In this document: piece by piece, positions 6,689-16,536 of the stretch
Position numbering within the stretch: the stretch's first letter is position 1
How the letters are laid out: every line of letters begins with the position of its first letter
Origin: Parvularculales bacterium
GTDB taxonomy: Bacteria > Pseudomonadota > Alphaproteobacteria > JAPOUT01 > JBAJNM01
Length of the DNA stretch: 33,139 bases
Reading direction: 5' to 3'
NCBI GenBank assembly: GCA_036881865.1
Contig: JBAJNM010000020.1
Span: 1 to 33,139, forward strand
Notes under the pieces: model-generated
The model's database searches: none
What the model saw: the letters and a program-made list of their open reading frames with translations, nothing else
What the model was told of the DNA's origin: nothing
Made by a program: the position numbers and the translations under genes

Positions 6689-7828
6689 ATGAAAAAACTC
6701 CCCAAAAAAACCACAAAACCGGAAGCATCAACGCCGGAAGTATCAAAAAAGACGCTAAAACGCAGAGACGTCCTAACAGGTATCACGGCGGGCGCTCTGG
6801 CCGCTCCGGTGCTGGGGGCTCCCGCCATCGCCCAGGGCAAGAGAAGCCTGAGCATGGTCACAACATGGCCCAAAAACTTTCCCGGTCTCGGGACAGGTGC
6901 CGAGCGCGTCGCCAAAAACATCACCACACTAACGGAAGGGCAGCTGGAGGTAAAAGTTTATAGCGCAGGCGAACTGGTCGGCGCATTTGAATCTTTTGAT
7001 GCCGTCTCAAACGGTAGCGCCGACATGTATCACGGGGCGGAGTATTACTGGCAGGGTAAATCAGCAGCCTATGCTTTCTTTACCACCGTACCTTTCGGCA
7101 TGACACCCTTTGAAGCCCATGCCTGGGTTCATAGCGGGGGCGGACAAGAATTATGGGATGAGCTGGCTGCCGGTTTTAACCTCAAGCCGTTCCTGTGCGG
7201 TGATACCGGCACTCAATGGGGGGGATGGTTTAACCGGGAAATCAACAGCACGGAAGACATGAAGGGTCTCAAAATGCGGATGCCGGGTCTGGGGGGTGAA
7301 GTGTTGCGCCGCATCGGGGCGACGGCGGTTACCCTGCCCGGGGGGGAATTGTTTGCGGCTCTGCAAAGCGGCGCTATTGATGCTGCCGAATGGTCCGGGC
7401 CATGGAATGATCTGGCGTTTGGCTTTTATAAAATCGCCAAACATTACTACTGGCCGGGCTGGCAGGAATCCAACGGCAGTATTTGTACGGTCCTGAACAA
7501 AGACGTATGGGATAGTTTAACGTCAGCACAGCAGGGAATTATTAAATCCGTCTGCAACGCCGACACCGACTATATGATGTCGGAGATTCTCTATAACAAT
7601 GCGGTTGCCCTGGAGACTCTTGTCAACAAACACGGTGTTCAGTTGAAACAATATCCCGACGATGTGTTAGGCGCCATACGCACAGTCTCCCGTGACATAA
7701 TCAGCGAGGTTGCCAACAAAGACCCTATGGCCAAAAAAGTCCATGATAGCTATATGGCCAGCCTTAAGAAGACAGATCATTACCTCAGACACTCTGACGC
7801 AGCCTTCTTCAGTCATCGTGACATTTAA
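6689..7828 (+). CDS. TRAP transporter substrate-binding protein, TakP-like
   Basis: A 379-residue periplasmic receptor of a TRAP transporter. An N-terminal lysine-rich stretch is followed by KRRDVLTG and a weakly hydrophobic Ala/Gly segment ending GAPAIAQG, a twin-arginine signal, so it is probably exported folded. The mature part has the DctP fold: VTTWPKNFPGLGTG, the conserved loop MKGLKMRMPGLGGEVLRRIGA, then the signature LPGGELFAALQSGAIDAAEWSGPWND and YYWPGWQE. These segments resemble the dimeric TakP subgroup that binds 2-oxo acids such as pyruvate or lactate with a metal ion. A 2-oxo or hydroxy acid is therefore the best substrate guess. I chose ATG 6689 over the adjacent GTG 6686 because GGCAGGG then sits eight bases upstream. 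It heads an operon with DctQ and DctM genes. Confidence 0.92.
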   Translation: MKKLPKKTTKPEASTPEVSKKTLKRRDVLTGITAGALAAPVLGAPAIAQGKRSLSMVTTWPKNFPGLGTGAERVAKNITTLTEGQLEVKVYSAGELVGAFESFDAVSNGSADMYHGAEYYWQGKSAAYAFFTTVPFGMTPFEAHAWVHSGGGQELWDELAAGFNLKPFLCGDTGTQWGGWFNREINSTEDMKGLKMRMPGLGGEVLRRIGATAVTLPGGELFAALQSGAIDAAEWSGPWNDLAFGFYKIAKHYYWPGWQESNGSICTVLNKDVWDSLTSAQQGIIKSVCNADTDYMMSEILYNNAVALETLVNKHGVQLKQYPDDVLGAIRTVSRDIISEVANKDPMAKKVHDSYMASLKKTDHYLRHSDAAFFSHRDI

Positions 7829-7856
7829 TGTCATGTAATATCACGAGACGCCATCA

Positions 7857-8408
7857 ATGACTGAACTTCTGCTCAGGATTTCCAGACTGGCCGATCATTT
7901 CAACATACGTCTCGGCCAGACTGTTGCCTGGGTTGCCGTCTTCATGGTGCTCATTCAATTTGCCGTGGTCATCATGCGCTATGTGTATGGGGTCGGTTCT
8001 ATCGCCGTGCAAGAATCCCTCATCTATATGCATAGTGTCCTGTTTATGCTGACTGTAGGGTTTGCCATGGCCATGGGGAGGCATGTGCGTATTGATATCA
8101 TTTACCGCAACAAGACCAGACGATATCAAACGGTCATTGATTTGCTCGGCTCCGTGTTTTTTCTCCTGCCCTTTTGCGTCGTTATTCTGTATTTCTCCGC
8201 ACCTTATGTGAGTGAGTCCTGGCGTATTCTGGAGGGATCACGGGAAGTCAGCGGCATTCAGGGTGTCTTTCTTCTGAAATCCCTCATTCCGGCGTTTGCC
8301 GGTTTGCTTCTGGTGCAAGTGCTCTCTACCGTCTGCCGCGCTACGGCCATTATAGCGCAATCACTCGGCAGAAGACTCGTGCGCAACGAACAGAGGGTAC
8401 AAGAGTAA
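7857..8408 (+). CDS. TRAP transporter small permease subunit (DctQ)
   Basis: A 183-residue membrane protein with four predicted helices: about 20-42, 56-76, 95-118 and 137-160. It carries the DctQ family features VIMRYVYG near 38-45 and GFAMAMGRHVRIDII near 72-86. DctQ couples the periplasmic receptor to the large permease in a TRAP complex. It lies 28 bases after the receptor gene and 15 before the large subunit gene, so the three are co-transcribed and supply one complete tripartite transporter. Confidence 0.93.
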   Translation: MTELLLRISRLADHFNIRLGQTVAWVAVFMVLIQFAVVIMRYVYGVGSIAVQESLIYMHSVLFMLTVGFAMAMGRHVRIDIIYRNKTRRYQTVIDLLGSVFFLLPFCVVILYFSAPYVSESWRILEGSREVSGIQGVFLLKSLIPAFAGLLLVQVLSTVCRATAIIAQSLGRRLVRNEQRVQE

Positions 8409-8423
8409 AAAGAGCAAACGTCG

Positions 8424-9995
8424 ATGGATTTTCTTATCGCCAATCTTGACCTGATCATGGTCATAGCAACATGTTGTCTTTTGCTTCTGGGGTATCCCGT
8501 AGCCTTTTCTCTGGCCGGTGTGGCACTGGTGTTTGCTTTTCTGGCGTGGGAATTCGGCGTCTTTGACCTCTCATTCCTGCGCGCCTTTCCGCAAAGAATC
8601 TTCGGCACGATGACCAATGAAGTGCTGCTCGCCGTGCCTTTATTTATCTTCATGGGCGTCATGCTGGAACGTTCCCAGGTAGCGGAAAACCTGCTGGACT
8701 CCATGGGAAAACTCTTTGGTACCCTCAGAGGCGGCCTTGGCATATCGGTCTTTCTTGTCGGCGCACTGTTGGCGGCCTCCACCGGCATCGTGGGCGCTAC
8801 CGTTGTTACCATGGGGCTATTGTCTTTGCCGGTGATGTTGAAACGGGGATATGACCCTGCCCTTGCTTCCGGTGTCATTGCGGCATCCGGCACATTAGGA
8901 CAAATCATTCCGCCCTCTATCGTGCTTATTTTGCTGGGCGATGTTATCTCTAATGCCTATCAACAGGCGCAACTCTCTCAGGGTATTTTCTCGCCGGAGG
9001 CCATCTCCGTAGGTGATCTGTTTGCCGGCGCTCTGCTCCCCGGTCTCATGCTGGTCGGGTTTTACATTGCCTATCAAATATGGCGCGCCATCATCAATCC
9101 GGCCTCCTCACCTTCCATTCCCTCAGACCCCGATGTTCAAACCCGTGTTTTTCTCTGGCAAACCCTTAAGGCTCTGATCGCACCGGTTGTTCTGATTATT
9201 GCCGTGCTCGGCTCCATCCTCACCGGCATTGCCACCCCGACCGAAGCCGCCGGTGTAGGCGCAATCGGCTCCTTACTGTTAGCGGGCAGCCGCCACAAAA
9301 TAGCCCTCAGACCTGTTCTCCTCGCCGGCGTATCCCTCATGCTTCTGTTTGCACTGGCAGCAACAACGGACATGCGCATCGGCCGCGAGGAAATACCGGC
9401 TACGGACATGCTGGCGATTATTGCCGCCGGGATTTTGCTTCTCTTTATCGCTGCCGGATGTCTCTATAGTCTCTATATCACCTACCGCACCGGTATTCTC
9501 GCGGAGGTGTGCCGGTCAACGGCGGAGACGTCATCTATGGTGTTCGCCCTTCTGATCGGGGCCGCCCTGTTCAGTCTCGTTTTTCGCGGACTTGGAGGCG
9601 ATGACACTATCCACGCTCTCTTAAACGATATCCCGGGCGGCACGATGGGGGCCATTATTTCGGTCATGGTCATTATGTTTTTGCTGGGCTTTTTTCTGGA
9701 CTTCATCGAGATTACTTTCGTTGTCGTGCCTCTGGTAGCCCCTGTTTTGCTCACCATGGGCATTGACCCCGTATGGCTTGGCGTGATGATGGCCATTAAC
9801 CTGCAGACGTCCTTTTTAACGCCCCCCTTCGGATTCGCCCTGTTTTATCTGCGCGGTGTGGCGCCGCCGGAAATAAAAACCGCACAAATATACCGCGGGG
9901 CCATTCCTTTTGTCGGACTGCAACTGCTGGCCCTTATTGTGCTGTCTTTCTTTCCGTCCATCGCTACCTGGCTTCCGGAAGTCATGTTTCCGTAA
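8424..9995 (+). CDS. TRAP transporter large permease subunit (DctM)
   Basis: The 523-residue membrane channel of the TRAP transporter. The N-terminal half shows the DctM signature (VLLAVPLFIFMGVMLERS, then GALLAASTGIVGATVVTMGLL and ASGTLGQIIPPSIVLILLGD). The C-terminal half has TPTEAAGVGAIGSLLLA and the ending MMAINLQTSFLTPPFGFALFYLRGVAP. It is about 90 residues longer than common DctM proteins. The extra length is a segment near residues 290-350 with two further predicted helices, as in the TakP/mannitol-type subgroup. It drives sodium- or proton-coupled import together with the two upstream genes. Confidence 0.93.
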   Translation: MDFLIANLDLIMVIATCCLLLLGYPVAFSLAGVALVFAFLAWEFGVFDLSFLRAFPQRIFGTMTNEVLLAVPLFIFMGVMLERSQVAENLLDSMGKLFGTLRGGLGISVFLVGALLAASTGIVGATVVTMGLLSLPVMLKRGYDPALASGVIAASGTLGQIIPPSIVLILLGDVISNAYQQAQLSQGIFSPEAISVGDLFAGALLPGLMLVGFYIAYQIWRAIINPASSPSIPSDPDVQTRVFLWQTLKALIAPVVLIIAVLGSILTGIATPTEAAGVGAIGSLLLAGSRHKIALRPVLLAGVSLMLLFALAATTDMRIGREEIPATDMLAIIAAGILLLFIAAGCLYSLYITYRTGILAEVCRSTAETSSMVFALLIGAALFSLVFRGLGGDDTIHALLNDIPGGTMGAIISVMVIMFLLGFFLDFIEITFVVVPLVAPVLLTMGIDPVWLGVMMAINLQTSFLTPPFGFALFYLRGVAPPEIKTAQIYRGAIPFVGLQLLALIVLSFFPSIATWLPEVMFP

Positions 9996-10012
9996 GTCAT
10001 CTGCTGATCACC

Positions 10013-10513
10013 ATGACAAAACCCACCATCCCAAAATTCAAGGGTCTGCACCCCATGGTGCGGAATACATTGTTGATAGTTCTTCTTGTAGGCGGCATCG
10101 GTTATCTGGCCGACAGAGGCATTCTGCCTATTGATGAAGGTGTGATTGTAAGCCTAACGGCCCCTACAACCCTTTATGCCTCTGCGGAGGGAACTCAGGA
10201 GATTGTCGTACCGCTTGAAGTGCATCTGATCAATAAAACCTCAAGCCCCGTTGAGATTGAAGTACCAACGCCGTGTAAGATTTTCAGGTGGATTGTTCTT
10301 ACGCCGGACAATGAGTTTGTACAGTCAGCGTCCGAATTGGACTGCCCACAAGATGCCGTGACGGGAACGCTACAACCCAATTACCGCCTTGATGATCAGT
10401 ATAAACTGACTCTTGATCCGCGCCGTATAAAACCCGGGCGCAATTACCGGCTTCGCTATAGTTTTTGGGGTTATGAAAATAGTCACGATTTTTCCGTAGA
10501 GAGTGTCAATTAA
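10013..10513 (+). CDS. Membrane-anchored protein of unknown function in the TRAP operon
   Basis: A 166-residue protein that I do not recognise. One hydrophobic segment (about residues 18-34, NTLLIVLLVGGIGYLA) would anchor it in the inner membrane. The remaining 130 residues alternate beta-prone stretches (EIVVPLEVHLINKTSSPVEI, then RLRYSFWGY) and resemble an immunoglobulin-like or BsuPI-like beta sandwich facing the periplasm. Two cysteines (CKIF and DCPQ) could pair. It begins 17 bases after DctM, so it is likely part of that transcript and may act with the transporter; this is inferred from position only. It converges on parC with 60 bases between them and no clear terminator. Confidence 0.7.
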   Translation: MTKPTIPKFKGLHPMVRNTLLIVLLVGGIGYLADRGILPIDEGVIVSLTAPTTLYASAEGTQEIVVPLEVHLINKTSSPVEIEVPTPCKIFRWIVLTPDNEFVQSASELDCPQDAVTGTLQPNYRLDDQYKLTLDPRRIKPGRNYRLRYSFWGYENSHDFSVESVN

Positions 10514-10573
10514 ATCCGGCTACACCGGTCAACTGATTTCGGCAAAATTTCTATCGAAAAACTTTTGAGGGGT

Positions 10574-12823
10574 TCATCCGGCATCCAGTGTTAATCCGAA
10601 ACGACGGTCACGCGGAAAGCCTCTGGGGGGTAGCCGCCCGGCCTGACCGCGCTTTCCTACCCAATCCTTGAGGTCATCAAAAACACGCCGCCGCCCGCTA
10701 CCGGCCGCAACCTCCAAACCCTCTTTGAAGGTAAACATGCAGACATCCTGCAAACCACCCTCCCGGTAGCGTTGCAACTTAACCCCACGCCCCCGATTCA
10801 TGACAGGTAATTCATCCGCAGGGAAAATCAACATTTTGCCCTTTTCACCAATCACGGCCGCATGATCACCGGTTGCCTTACTACAGGCCGCCGCTCTGTC
10901 TTCTTTGCCCAAATTCAGAATCTGTTTGCCCGCCCGCCTTTGACTTAAGGTTTCATCCTCCGGCACGACAAATCCATAACCTGCACGCGATGCAACCAAC
11001 AATTCCCGCCCGGGTTTGTGAACAAATAACGTAACAAGGCTATGGTCTTCTTCCATGTCAAACATCAACCGCACCGGTTCTCCATGGCCACGCCCACCGG
11101 GAAGGCGGTCTGCAGCAAGGGTATAAAAACGCCCGTTGGTCGCAAACAAAAGAAGATTGTCCTGTGTGCTGCCATGAATGAGAAACTTTAATTCGTCGCC
11201 CTCCTTAAATCTGGACACGGCATCGCTCTCTACATGACCCCTAAGAGCACGAATCCACCCTTTTTCAGAACATACAATGGTTATGGGTTCAGCCTCTCCC
11301 TGCTCAAGGGTGGTGATATCTTCAACTTCAGGAGCTTCCGCCATCTCGGAGCGGCGACGGCCATGTTCCGTTTTAGGGTCATATTCATCCCGCAACCGGC
11401 GCACCTCTCCGGTGATATGCTTCCATTGGCCGTCCTTCGATTTGAGTAGTTTACGTAACTCCCGCCGCTCTTCAATCAGCGCCTTATGTTCTGTCTTAAT
11501 TTCTTTTTCTTCAAGCTTGCGTAAAGAACGCAACCGCATATTCAATATGGCTTCCGCCTGAACAGACGTCAGTTTAAACGCTGCCATTAATTTTTTCGCC
11601 GGATTATCTTCCTCCCGAATGATGCGGATCACTTTGTCCAGATTGAGGTACGCAACCAGATATCCTTCCAGAACTTCTATGCGGTGGTCAATCTTCCCAA
11701 GACGAAACCGCACACGCCGTAGCAAAACCTCCCGCCGATGGTCCAGCCATGCCTGCAACGCCTGTTTCAAAGTAACAACGGTAGGCACCTGCCCCTCCAC
11801 CAACACGTTCATATTGATGGGAATGCGGGTTTCCAAATCGGTCATGCGAAACAGGGCTTCCATAAGCCCATAGGGATCAACGCTACGGCTACGGGGCTCC
11901 AGCACAAGACGTACATCCTCGGATGATTCATCACGCACATCCGCCAAGGCCACCAGTTTGCGCTCCTGAATAATATCCGCCAGTTTTTCAACAAGACGCG
12001 CCTTGTTGACCTGCCAGGGGATTTCAGTAATTACAATCTGATATTTTTCGCGGCCCCTGTTTTCAAGTTCCCACCGGGCCCGTAAGCGGACCCCCCCCCT
12101 GCCGGTTTTATAGGCGTCCAGAATAGAGGCCGGATCTTCTACAACAATGCCGCCGGTGGGAAAGTCCGGCGCAGGAATAAATTCGTTTAATTTAGCAACA
12201 CCGGCTGCGGGATGTTTGATGAGATGCAAAGCGCCTGCACATAATTCAGAAACATTATGGGGTGGAATACTCGTCGCCATGCCCACGGCAATGCCTGATG
12301 CACCATTAGCCAGCAAATTAGGAAAATTAGCCGGTAAAACTACCGGCTCCCGGTCTTCGCCGTCATACGTCTCCCTGAAATCAACCGCATCTTCGTCGAT
12401 GCCCTCAAGAAGCGCATCGGCCACCGGGGTAAGACGGCTTTCCGTATAGCGCATAGCGGCAGCGCGGTCACCGTCAACATTGCCGAAGTTACCCTGCCCG
12501 TCTATGAGCGGATAACGCGCGGCAAAATCCTGCGCCAAACGCACCAACGCATCATAAACCGCCTGATCACCATGGGGATGGTAACGGCCGATAACATCGC
12601 CGACAATACGCGCAGATTTTTTAAACCCCGAATTAGAATTAAGACGCAATTGACTCATGGCATATACAAGACGTCTATGGACAGGTTTAAGCCCGTCGCG
12701 CACATCGGGTAGTGAGCGGTGCATAATGGTAGATAAAGCGTACGTCAGGTAACGCTCTTCCAGAGCCTCCCTAAAAAGCACATCCTCTTCACCACCGGTT
12801 GCAAGAGACAACATATCGGGCAT
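10574..12823 (-). CDS. parC: DNA topoisomerase IV subunit A
   Basis: The 749-residue DNA-cleaving subunit of topoisomerase IV, which unlinks daughter chromosomes with ParE. The N-terminal winged-helix/tower region shows [14 protein letters not shown], then the quinolone-determining stretch [20 protein letters not shown] (80-99), and the active-site tyrosine Tyr126 in [13 protein letters not shown] coiled coil follows at about 440-490, then beta-propeller repeats typical of a ParC rather than GyrA C-terminal domain. The length and the missing GyrA box (QRRGGKG) support ParC. Gln87 occupies the position of the serine that anchors quinolones through a water-metal ion bridge in E. coli. It is the last gene of the minus-strand housekeeping run, 16 bases after recO. 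Confidence 0.94.
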   Translation of the reverse strand: MPDMLSLATGGEEDVLFREALEERYLTYALSTIMHRSLPDVRDGLKPVHRRLVYAMSQLRLNSNSGFKKSARIVGDVIGRYHPHGDQAVYDALVRLAQDFAARYPLIDGQGNFGNVDGDRAAAMRYTESRLTPVADALLEGIDEDAVDFRETYDGEDREPVVLPANFPNLLANGASGIAVGMATSIPPHNVSELCAGALHLIKHPAAGVAKLNEFIPAPDFPTGGIVVEDPASILDAYKTGRGGVRLRARWELENRGREKYQIVITEIPWQVNKARLVEKLADIIQERKLVALADVRDESSEDVRLVLEPRSRSVDPYGLMEALFRMTDLETRIPINMNVLVEGQVPTVVTLKQALQAWLDHRREVLLRRVRFRLGKIDHRIEVLEGYLVAYLNLDKVIRIIREEDNPAKKLMAAFKLTSVQAEAILNMRLRSLRKLEEKEIKTEHKALIEERRELRKLLKSKDGQWKHITGEVRRLRDEYDPKTEHGRRRSEMAEAPEVEDITTLEQGEAEPITIVCSEKGWIRALRGHVESDAVSRFKEGDELKFLIHGSTQDNLLLFATNGRFYTLAADRLPGGRGHGEPVRLMFDMEEDHSLVTLFVHKPGRELLVASRAGYGFVVPEDETLSQRRAGKQILNLGKEDRAAACSKATGDHAAVIGEKGKMLIFPADELPVMNRGRGVKLQRYREGGLQDVCMFTFKEGLEVAAGSGRRRVFDDLKDWVGKRGQAGRLPPRGFPRDRRFGLTLDAG

Positions 12824-12839
12824 AGTCTATTTTAACCCG

Positions 12840-13631
12840 CTAAATATAGCGGTCAATCACTTTACTGCGACGCTCAAGAGCGCTTATAAGACGTCCCCGG
12901 CTGGCAGGCAGGTCATCATGCGCAAAGACATGAGCCTCCAGAAAATATCCCGTCAGCTGCAAGCCCGCCAGCACATCAACCATATCAGGGGGGGATGCCT
13001 CAAGAGATGCAAGGGAAGAACTTATGTCTTCTGCCTGTAATAAAAATGACGGTAACGGTAACAAGCGCTCCGCATAGGGAGCCCCCGCCTTCCGGCTTAC
13101 GGCCCGTCCGCTGCGGGGAGATACATAAATCAAATCATCCTGCCTGCCGCTGGCAGCACAACGGGATAAATCAAGGCCAAAACCTAACTCCTTCAACAAT
13201 CCCAACTCCCAATGAATAAACCCCACAGGCCAGAGATGTTTGAAGTCAGAATCATTCATAAGGGTGCACAGCACGCCCAACCCCTCATAGAGTTTTTCGT
13301 GGACTTCCCTCTCCGGCAGAGCGCGGCATGAGGCACACGCTGCCGTTAGCCCCGCCAGAGCCAACGGATCATCCATCAGCTCTACGGCGTAGGCTTTTTG
13401 CAACTCAAGAGTCCACTGCCCTAAATGTTCGTCAAGACGGCCCCGCCAGACCGCCTGCACTTTATTGCCCGCCTGAGCACCGGCCTGAGCCACGGCACCC
13501 GTGCGTCCGGCTCCACCACGGCGTAGAAGCCCCAATGTCCGGCCATATTTTCGGGTTAATATCTCAACAATCAGTGCGCTTTCGCCAAACCGCCGCGCAG
13601 AGAGCACAATGCCATCATCTGTCCAGTCCAT
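12840..13631 (-). CDS. recO: DNA repair protein RecO
   Basis: A 263-residue recombination mediator that helps load RecA on gapped DNA with RecR. The N-terminal OB-fold begins DDGIVLSARRFGESALIVEILTR and continues GRTLGLLRRGG. The helical C-terminal part carries the alphaproteobacterial pattern ELGLLKELGFGLDLSRCAASG. The four-cysteine zinc knuckle of some RecO proteins is not complete here, which is common in this class. Its ATG lies three bases after the era stop, so the two are translated from one message. Confidence 0.93.
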   Translation of the reverse strand: MDWTDDGIVLSARRFGESALIVEILTRKYGRTLGLLRRGGAGRTGAVAQAGAQAGNKVQAVWRGRLDEHLGQWTLELQKAYAVELMDDPLALAGLTAACASCRALPEREVHEKLYEGLGVLCTLMNDSDFKHLWPVGFIHWELGLLKELGFGLDLSRCAASGRQDDLIYVSPRSGRAVSRKAGAPYAERLLPLPSFLLQAEDISSSLASLEASPPDMVDVLAGLQLTGYFLEAHVFAHDDLPASRGRLISALERRSKVIDRYI

Positions 13632-13634
13632 CTA

Positions 13635-14537
13635 TCATCCTAACCCCATATCACGATAATAATCGGGTCTTTTATCCCAATCCCGACGCATCTTCACTGT
13701 TGTCAACAAATGAACACGCCGCTCAAAATAATCCTCCATCACGCGGCGGGCCGCCTCACCGATACGCCGAATCATTACCCCCTTCTGCCCCACAATAATC
13801 CCCTTCTGACTGTCACGCCTCACATAAATAATTTGTGTCACTTTTAAACTACCGTCAGGCTTCTCCTCCCAACCGCTCGTTTCAACCGTCGCTTCATAAG
13901 GCAGTTCATGATGAACCATGTGATATAATTGCTCACGGGTTATCTCGGCAGCCCGCATCTGCGGCCTTTGGTCGGTCAGGCTATCCGGCGGATAAAGCCA
14001 GGGGCCCTCCGGCATCCCCGCCGCTACGGAAGCCTCAAGAGCCGCTACCCCATCGCCAAAACGGGCAGATATCATGAAAGTCTCCCCAAATTCATAATGT
14101 TTGTTATAAGCCTCCGCCTGAGCCAGAAGTTGACTTTTTTCTACCCCGTCAATCTTGTTAATGGCCAGAAAAACCTTATCACCATGCCCGGCAAGCCCCT
14201 CAATAATGCGCAAACTATCCGCCGCTTTCGGGCGATGAGCATCAACCAGCACAACAACGCTATCAGCCTTACCCATCTCCCGCCACGCCGTCCGCACCAT
14301 CGCCTTATCTAACTGACGCGTCCCGGGTGTAAAAATGCCCGGTGTATCTACAAAAACAATTTGCGTAGCACCTGTTACGATAATCCCCCGTACAACCGCA
14401 CGAGTCGCCTGCGCCTTGCGACTCACAAGAGAAACACGGGCATTAACAAGGCGGTTTAGAAGCGTTGATTTGCCCGTATTAGGTGCACCGATAAGAGCTA
14501 CAAAACCACATCGTGTTGCTGCCTCAGCCTCAGTCAT
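13635..14537 (-). CDS. era: GTPase Era
   Basis: A 300-residue GTPase that binds the 3' end of 16S rRNA and helps 30S assembly. GTPase motifs in order: Walker A GAPNTGKST (17-25), effector threonine region, DTPG, and NKID. The C-terminal KH domain has GIIVGQKGVMIRRIGEAAR. It sits in the usual alphaproteobacterial order rnc-era-recO, 30 bases after rnc. The length is normal. Confidence 0.96.
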   Translation of the reverse strand: MTEAEAATRCGFVALIGAPNTGKSTLLNRLVNARVSLVSRKAQATRAVVRGIIVTGATQIVFVDTPGIFTPGTRQLDKAMVRTAWREMGKADSVVVLVDAHRPKAADSLRIIEGLAGHGDKVFLAINKIDGVEKSQLLAQAEAYNKHYEFGETFMISARFGDGVAALEASVAAGMPEGPWLYPPDSLTDQRPQMRAAEITREQLYHMVHHELPYEATVETSGWEEKPDGSLKVTQIIYVRRDSQKGIIVGQKGVMIRRIGEAARRVMEDYFERRVHLLTTVKMRRDWDKRPDYYRDMGLG

Positions 14538-14567
14538 AGTTCTCCGTCATAATTCTCAGTCATGACC

Positions 14568-15251
14568 TTACGTCGCAATGTCATCAAGCAAAGCCTGCGC
14601 TGCCGTTTGTTCCGCCACCCGCCTTGACCCTCCACTCCCTCTGGCCTCTCCTATACCGGTAACCGTCACCACTATCACAAAATGCGGGGCATGATCCGGC
14701 CCCGTACGCTCGGCAATTTTATAAACCGGTAACGCCAAACCCCGCTTTTGAGCCTGCTCCTGAAGTCTGCTTTTCGGGTCACGCTTCACATCGCCCAGCG
14801 TTTCATACAAAGGTATCCACAAACGATCTACTAACTCACGGGCAGCAGAAAAACCACCATCCAGATAAACGGCTGCGATAAGAGCCTCACAAGCATCCGC
14901 CAAAATGGCCTCCTTGTCCGCGCCTCCCATCCGCCGCTCTGCCTCGCTCATAATAATAAAATCCCCCAGCGACAGCGCCCGCGCGACTTGCGCACAACTA
15001 AGCCGATTCACCAACGCATTATAACGATAGGCCAATGACCCCTCTGAATCATCGGGGTACAATTCATAAAGCCGGTGGGCTACCACGAGCCCGAGAACAC
15101 GGTCTCCCATAAACTCAAGCCGTTCGTTAGAGGTAAGCGACGGCTTATTCATACACGCGCTGGAATGAGTCAGTGCATTGCACAACAAGTCCGGCGTGAG
15201 AAAGCTGTATCCCAGAGCCTCCTGCAAGGCCGCAACGCCAGGCGATGCCAT
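14568..15251 (-). CDS. rnc: Ribonuclease III
   Basis: A 227-residue double-strand-specific endoribonuclease for rRNA and mRNA processing. The catalytic signature NERLEFMGD (42-50) has Met where most have Leu. Catalytic acids are visible as Glu43, Glu46, Asp50, Asp119 and Glu122 (ADACEALIAAVYLDGG). Residues about 157-225 are the double-stranded RNA-binding domain (DPKSRLQEQAQKRGLALPVY and GSGGSRRVAEQTAAQALL). It lies 12 bases after lepB. Confidence 0.95.
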   Translation of the reverse strand: MASPGVAALQEALGYSFLTPDLLCNALTHSSACMNKPSLTSNERLEFMGDRVLGLVVAHRLYELYPDDSEGSLAYRYNALVNRLSCAQVARALSLGDFIIMSEAERRMGGADKEAILADACEALIAAVYLDGGFSAARELVDRLWIPLYETLGDVKRDPKSRLQEQAQKRGLALPVYKIAERTGPDHAPHFVIVVTVTGIGEARGSGGSRRVAEQTAAQALLDDIAT

Positions 15252-15263
15252 CGCTCTACACTC

Positions 15264-16043
15264 CTAGTTTATTGTATTAAACAGACGTGCCCACCGAACG
15301 GCCGACGGCCATTTCCAGAACTGCCACCAGGATGACGTACCGTCATGGGACAAGAAAATAAACGATGCCCGGCCGACAAGGTTTTCATAAGGCACATACC
15401 CGACATGATCCAATACCCGGCTATCGCTTGAATTATCCCGATTGTCCCCCATAACGAAAAAATGCCCATCCGGCACAGTAAAAACATCTGTGTTGTCATG
15501 AGAACCATTGGGAGTGATATCTAATACCCTGTAGCTAACGCCCTCCCCGGGCCCACTATCATCGCCGGGTAAAGTCTCCTGATATTGCCGAAAGACACGA
15601 GAGCGCCCATCCCTGCTTCGCACGTAATAATTTTCCACCGGTACTCTCAACACCTCCCCGCCGTCGATGTAAACAACACCCTGCATGACCTGTATTTTAT
15701 CTCCCGGCAAGCCGACAACGCGCTTTATGTAATCAAGTCGATTATTCGACGGTAACCTAAAGACTACAATATCCCCCCGCTTTAACTCACCGGGAAATAT
15801 TCGACCCTCAAAAAAGGGGATACTAAGGGGAAAAGAAAAGCGCGAATAACCATACGCGAATTTGGAGACAAAAAGATAATCCCCCACCAGAAGGTTCGGA
15901 ACCATAGAGCTCGACGGGATATTAAAAGGCTGATACAGAAATATCCGCACCACAAGAGCCACAAGCACCGCATATAATATGGTCGAAATAGTGCTCCGAA
16001 AACCACTTTGTGACTTCCGGCGACGATAGGGTTGTGTCTCCAT
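15264..16043 (-). CDS. lepB: Signal peptidase I
   Basis: The inner-membrane serine protease that removes Sec and Tat signal peptides. With ATG at 16043 it has 259 residues; an in-frame TTG at 16064 would add seven. One membrane helix (about 19-36) precedes the catalytic region. The nucleophile is Ser46 in NIPSSSMVP and the general base is Lys107 in DYIKRVVGLPGD. The box GDNRDNSSDSR closes the catalytic core. A single N-terminal helix matches the alphaproteobacterial form rather than E. coli LepB, which has two. It lies in the order acpS-lepB-rnc. Confidence 0.94.
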   Translation of the reverse strand: METQPYRRRKSQSGFRSTISTILYAVLVALVVRIFLYQPFNIPSSSMVPNLLVGDYLFVSKFAYGYSRFSFPLSIPFFEGRIFPGELKRGDIVVFRLPSNNRLDYIKRVVGLPGDKIQVMQGVVYIDGGEVLRVPVENYYVRSRDGRSRVFRQYQETLPGDDSGPGEGVSYRVLDITPNGSHDNTDVFTVPDGHFFVMGDNRDNSSDSRVLDHVGYVPYENLVGRASFIFLSHDGTSSWWQFWKWPSAVRWARLFNTIN

Positions 16044-16122
16044 TAATAATTCCAATCTCTGCAAATAATATCCGCGTAAAGCACAAACAAACGTAAGATA
16101 GATTACGGATTAACGCGCTTCC

Positions 16123-16536
16123 TCATCTTGGGGGGGATGATACAGGAACAGCAGATATAATGACCAGAGCCTGTGCTAACATTTTTTCATCGGTAATTGT
16201 CAGATCAATCTGAGCCATCATTCCCGGCGGCGTTATAGACTTCAGACAGCGACGTGCGCCTCCTTCAAGATGCATAGACGGCTTGCCGGATTTTAAATTA
16301 ACCACGCTCATATCGGACCAAAAAACGCCCTGCCGTAGCCCCGTTCCCAACGCCTTAGAGCACGCTTCTTTGGCTGCAAACCGTTTGGCATATGATGCGG
16401 TGCGATTGTAGCGCCGCTCCGACTTCTCCCGCTCAGCTTGTGTAAATACCCGCCGAATAAACCGCTCGCCAAACCGCTCCAGCGTGTTTTCAATTCGTTG
16501 CGGGTCTATTAAATCACTGCCGATTCCAATAATCAT
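16123..16536 (-). CDS. acpS: Holo-[acyl-carrier-protein] synthase
   Basis: Transfers 4'-phosphopantetheine from CoA to acyl carrier protein. The 137-residue protein starts [11 protein letters not shown], where the aspartate binds magnesium, and has the second metal-site motif [16 protein letters not shown]. The ATG at 16536-16534 overlaps the pdxJ stop codon as ATGA, so translation is coupled. An in-frame upstream start at 16560 would lie inside pdxJ and is not needed. The C-terminal ten residues ([10 protein letters not shown]) are an unconserved tail. Confidence 0.95.
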   Translation of the reverse strand: MIIGIGSDLIDPQRIENTLERFGERFIRRVFTQAEREKSERRYNRTASYAKRFAAKEACSKALGTGLRQGVFWSDMSVVNLKSGKPSMHLEGGARRCLKSITPPGMMAQIDLTITDEKMLAQALVIISAVPVSSPPR

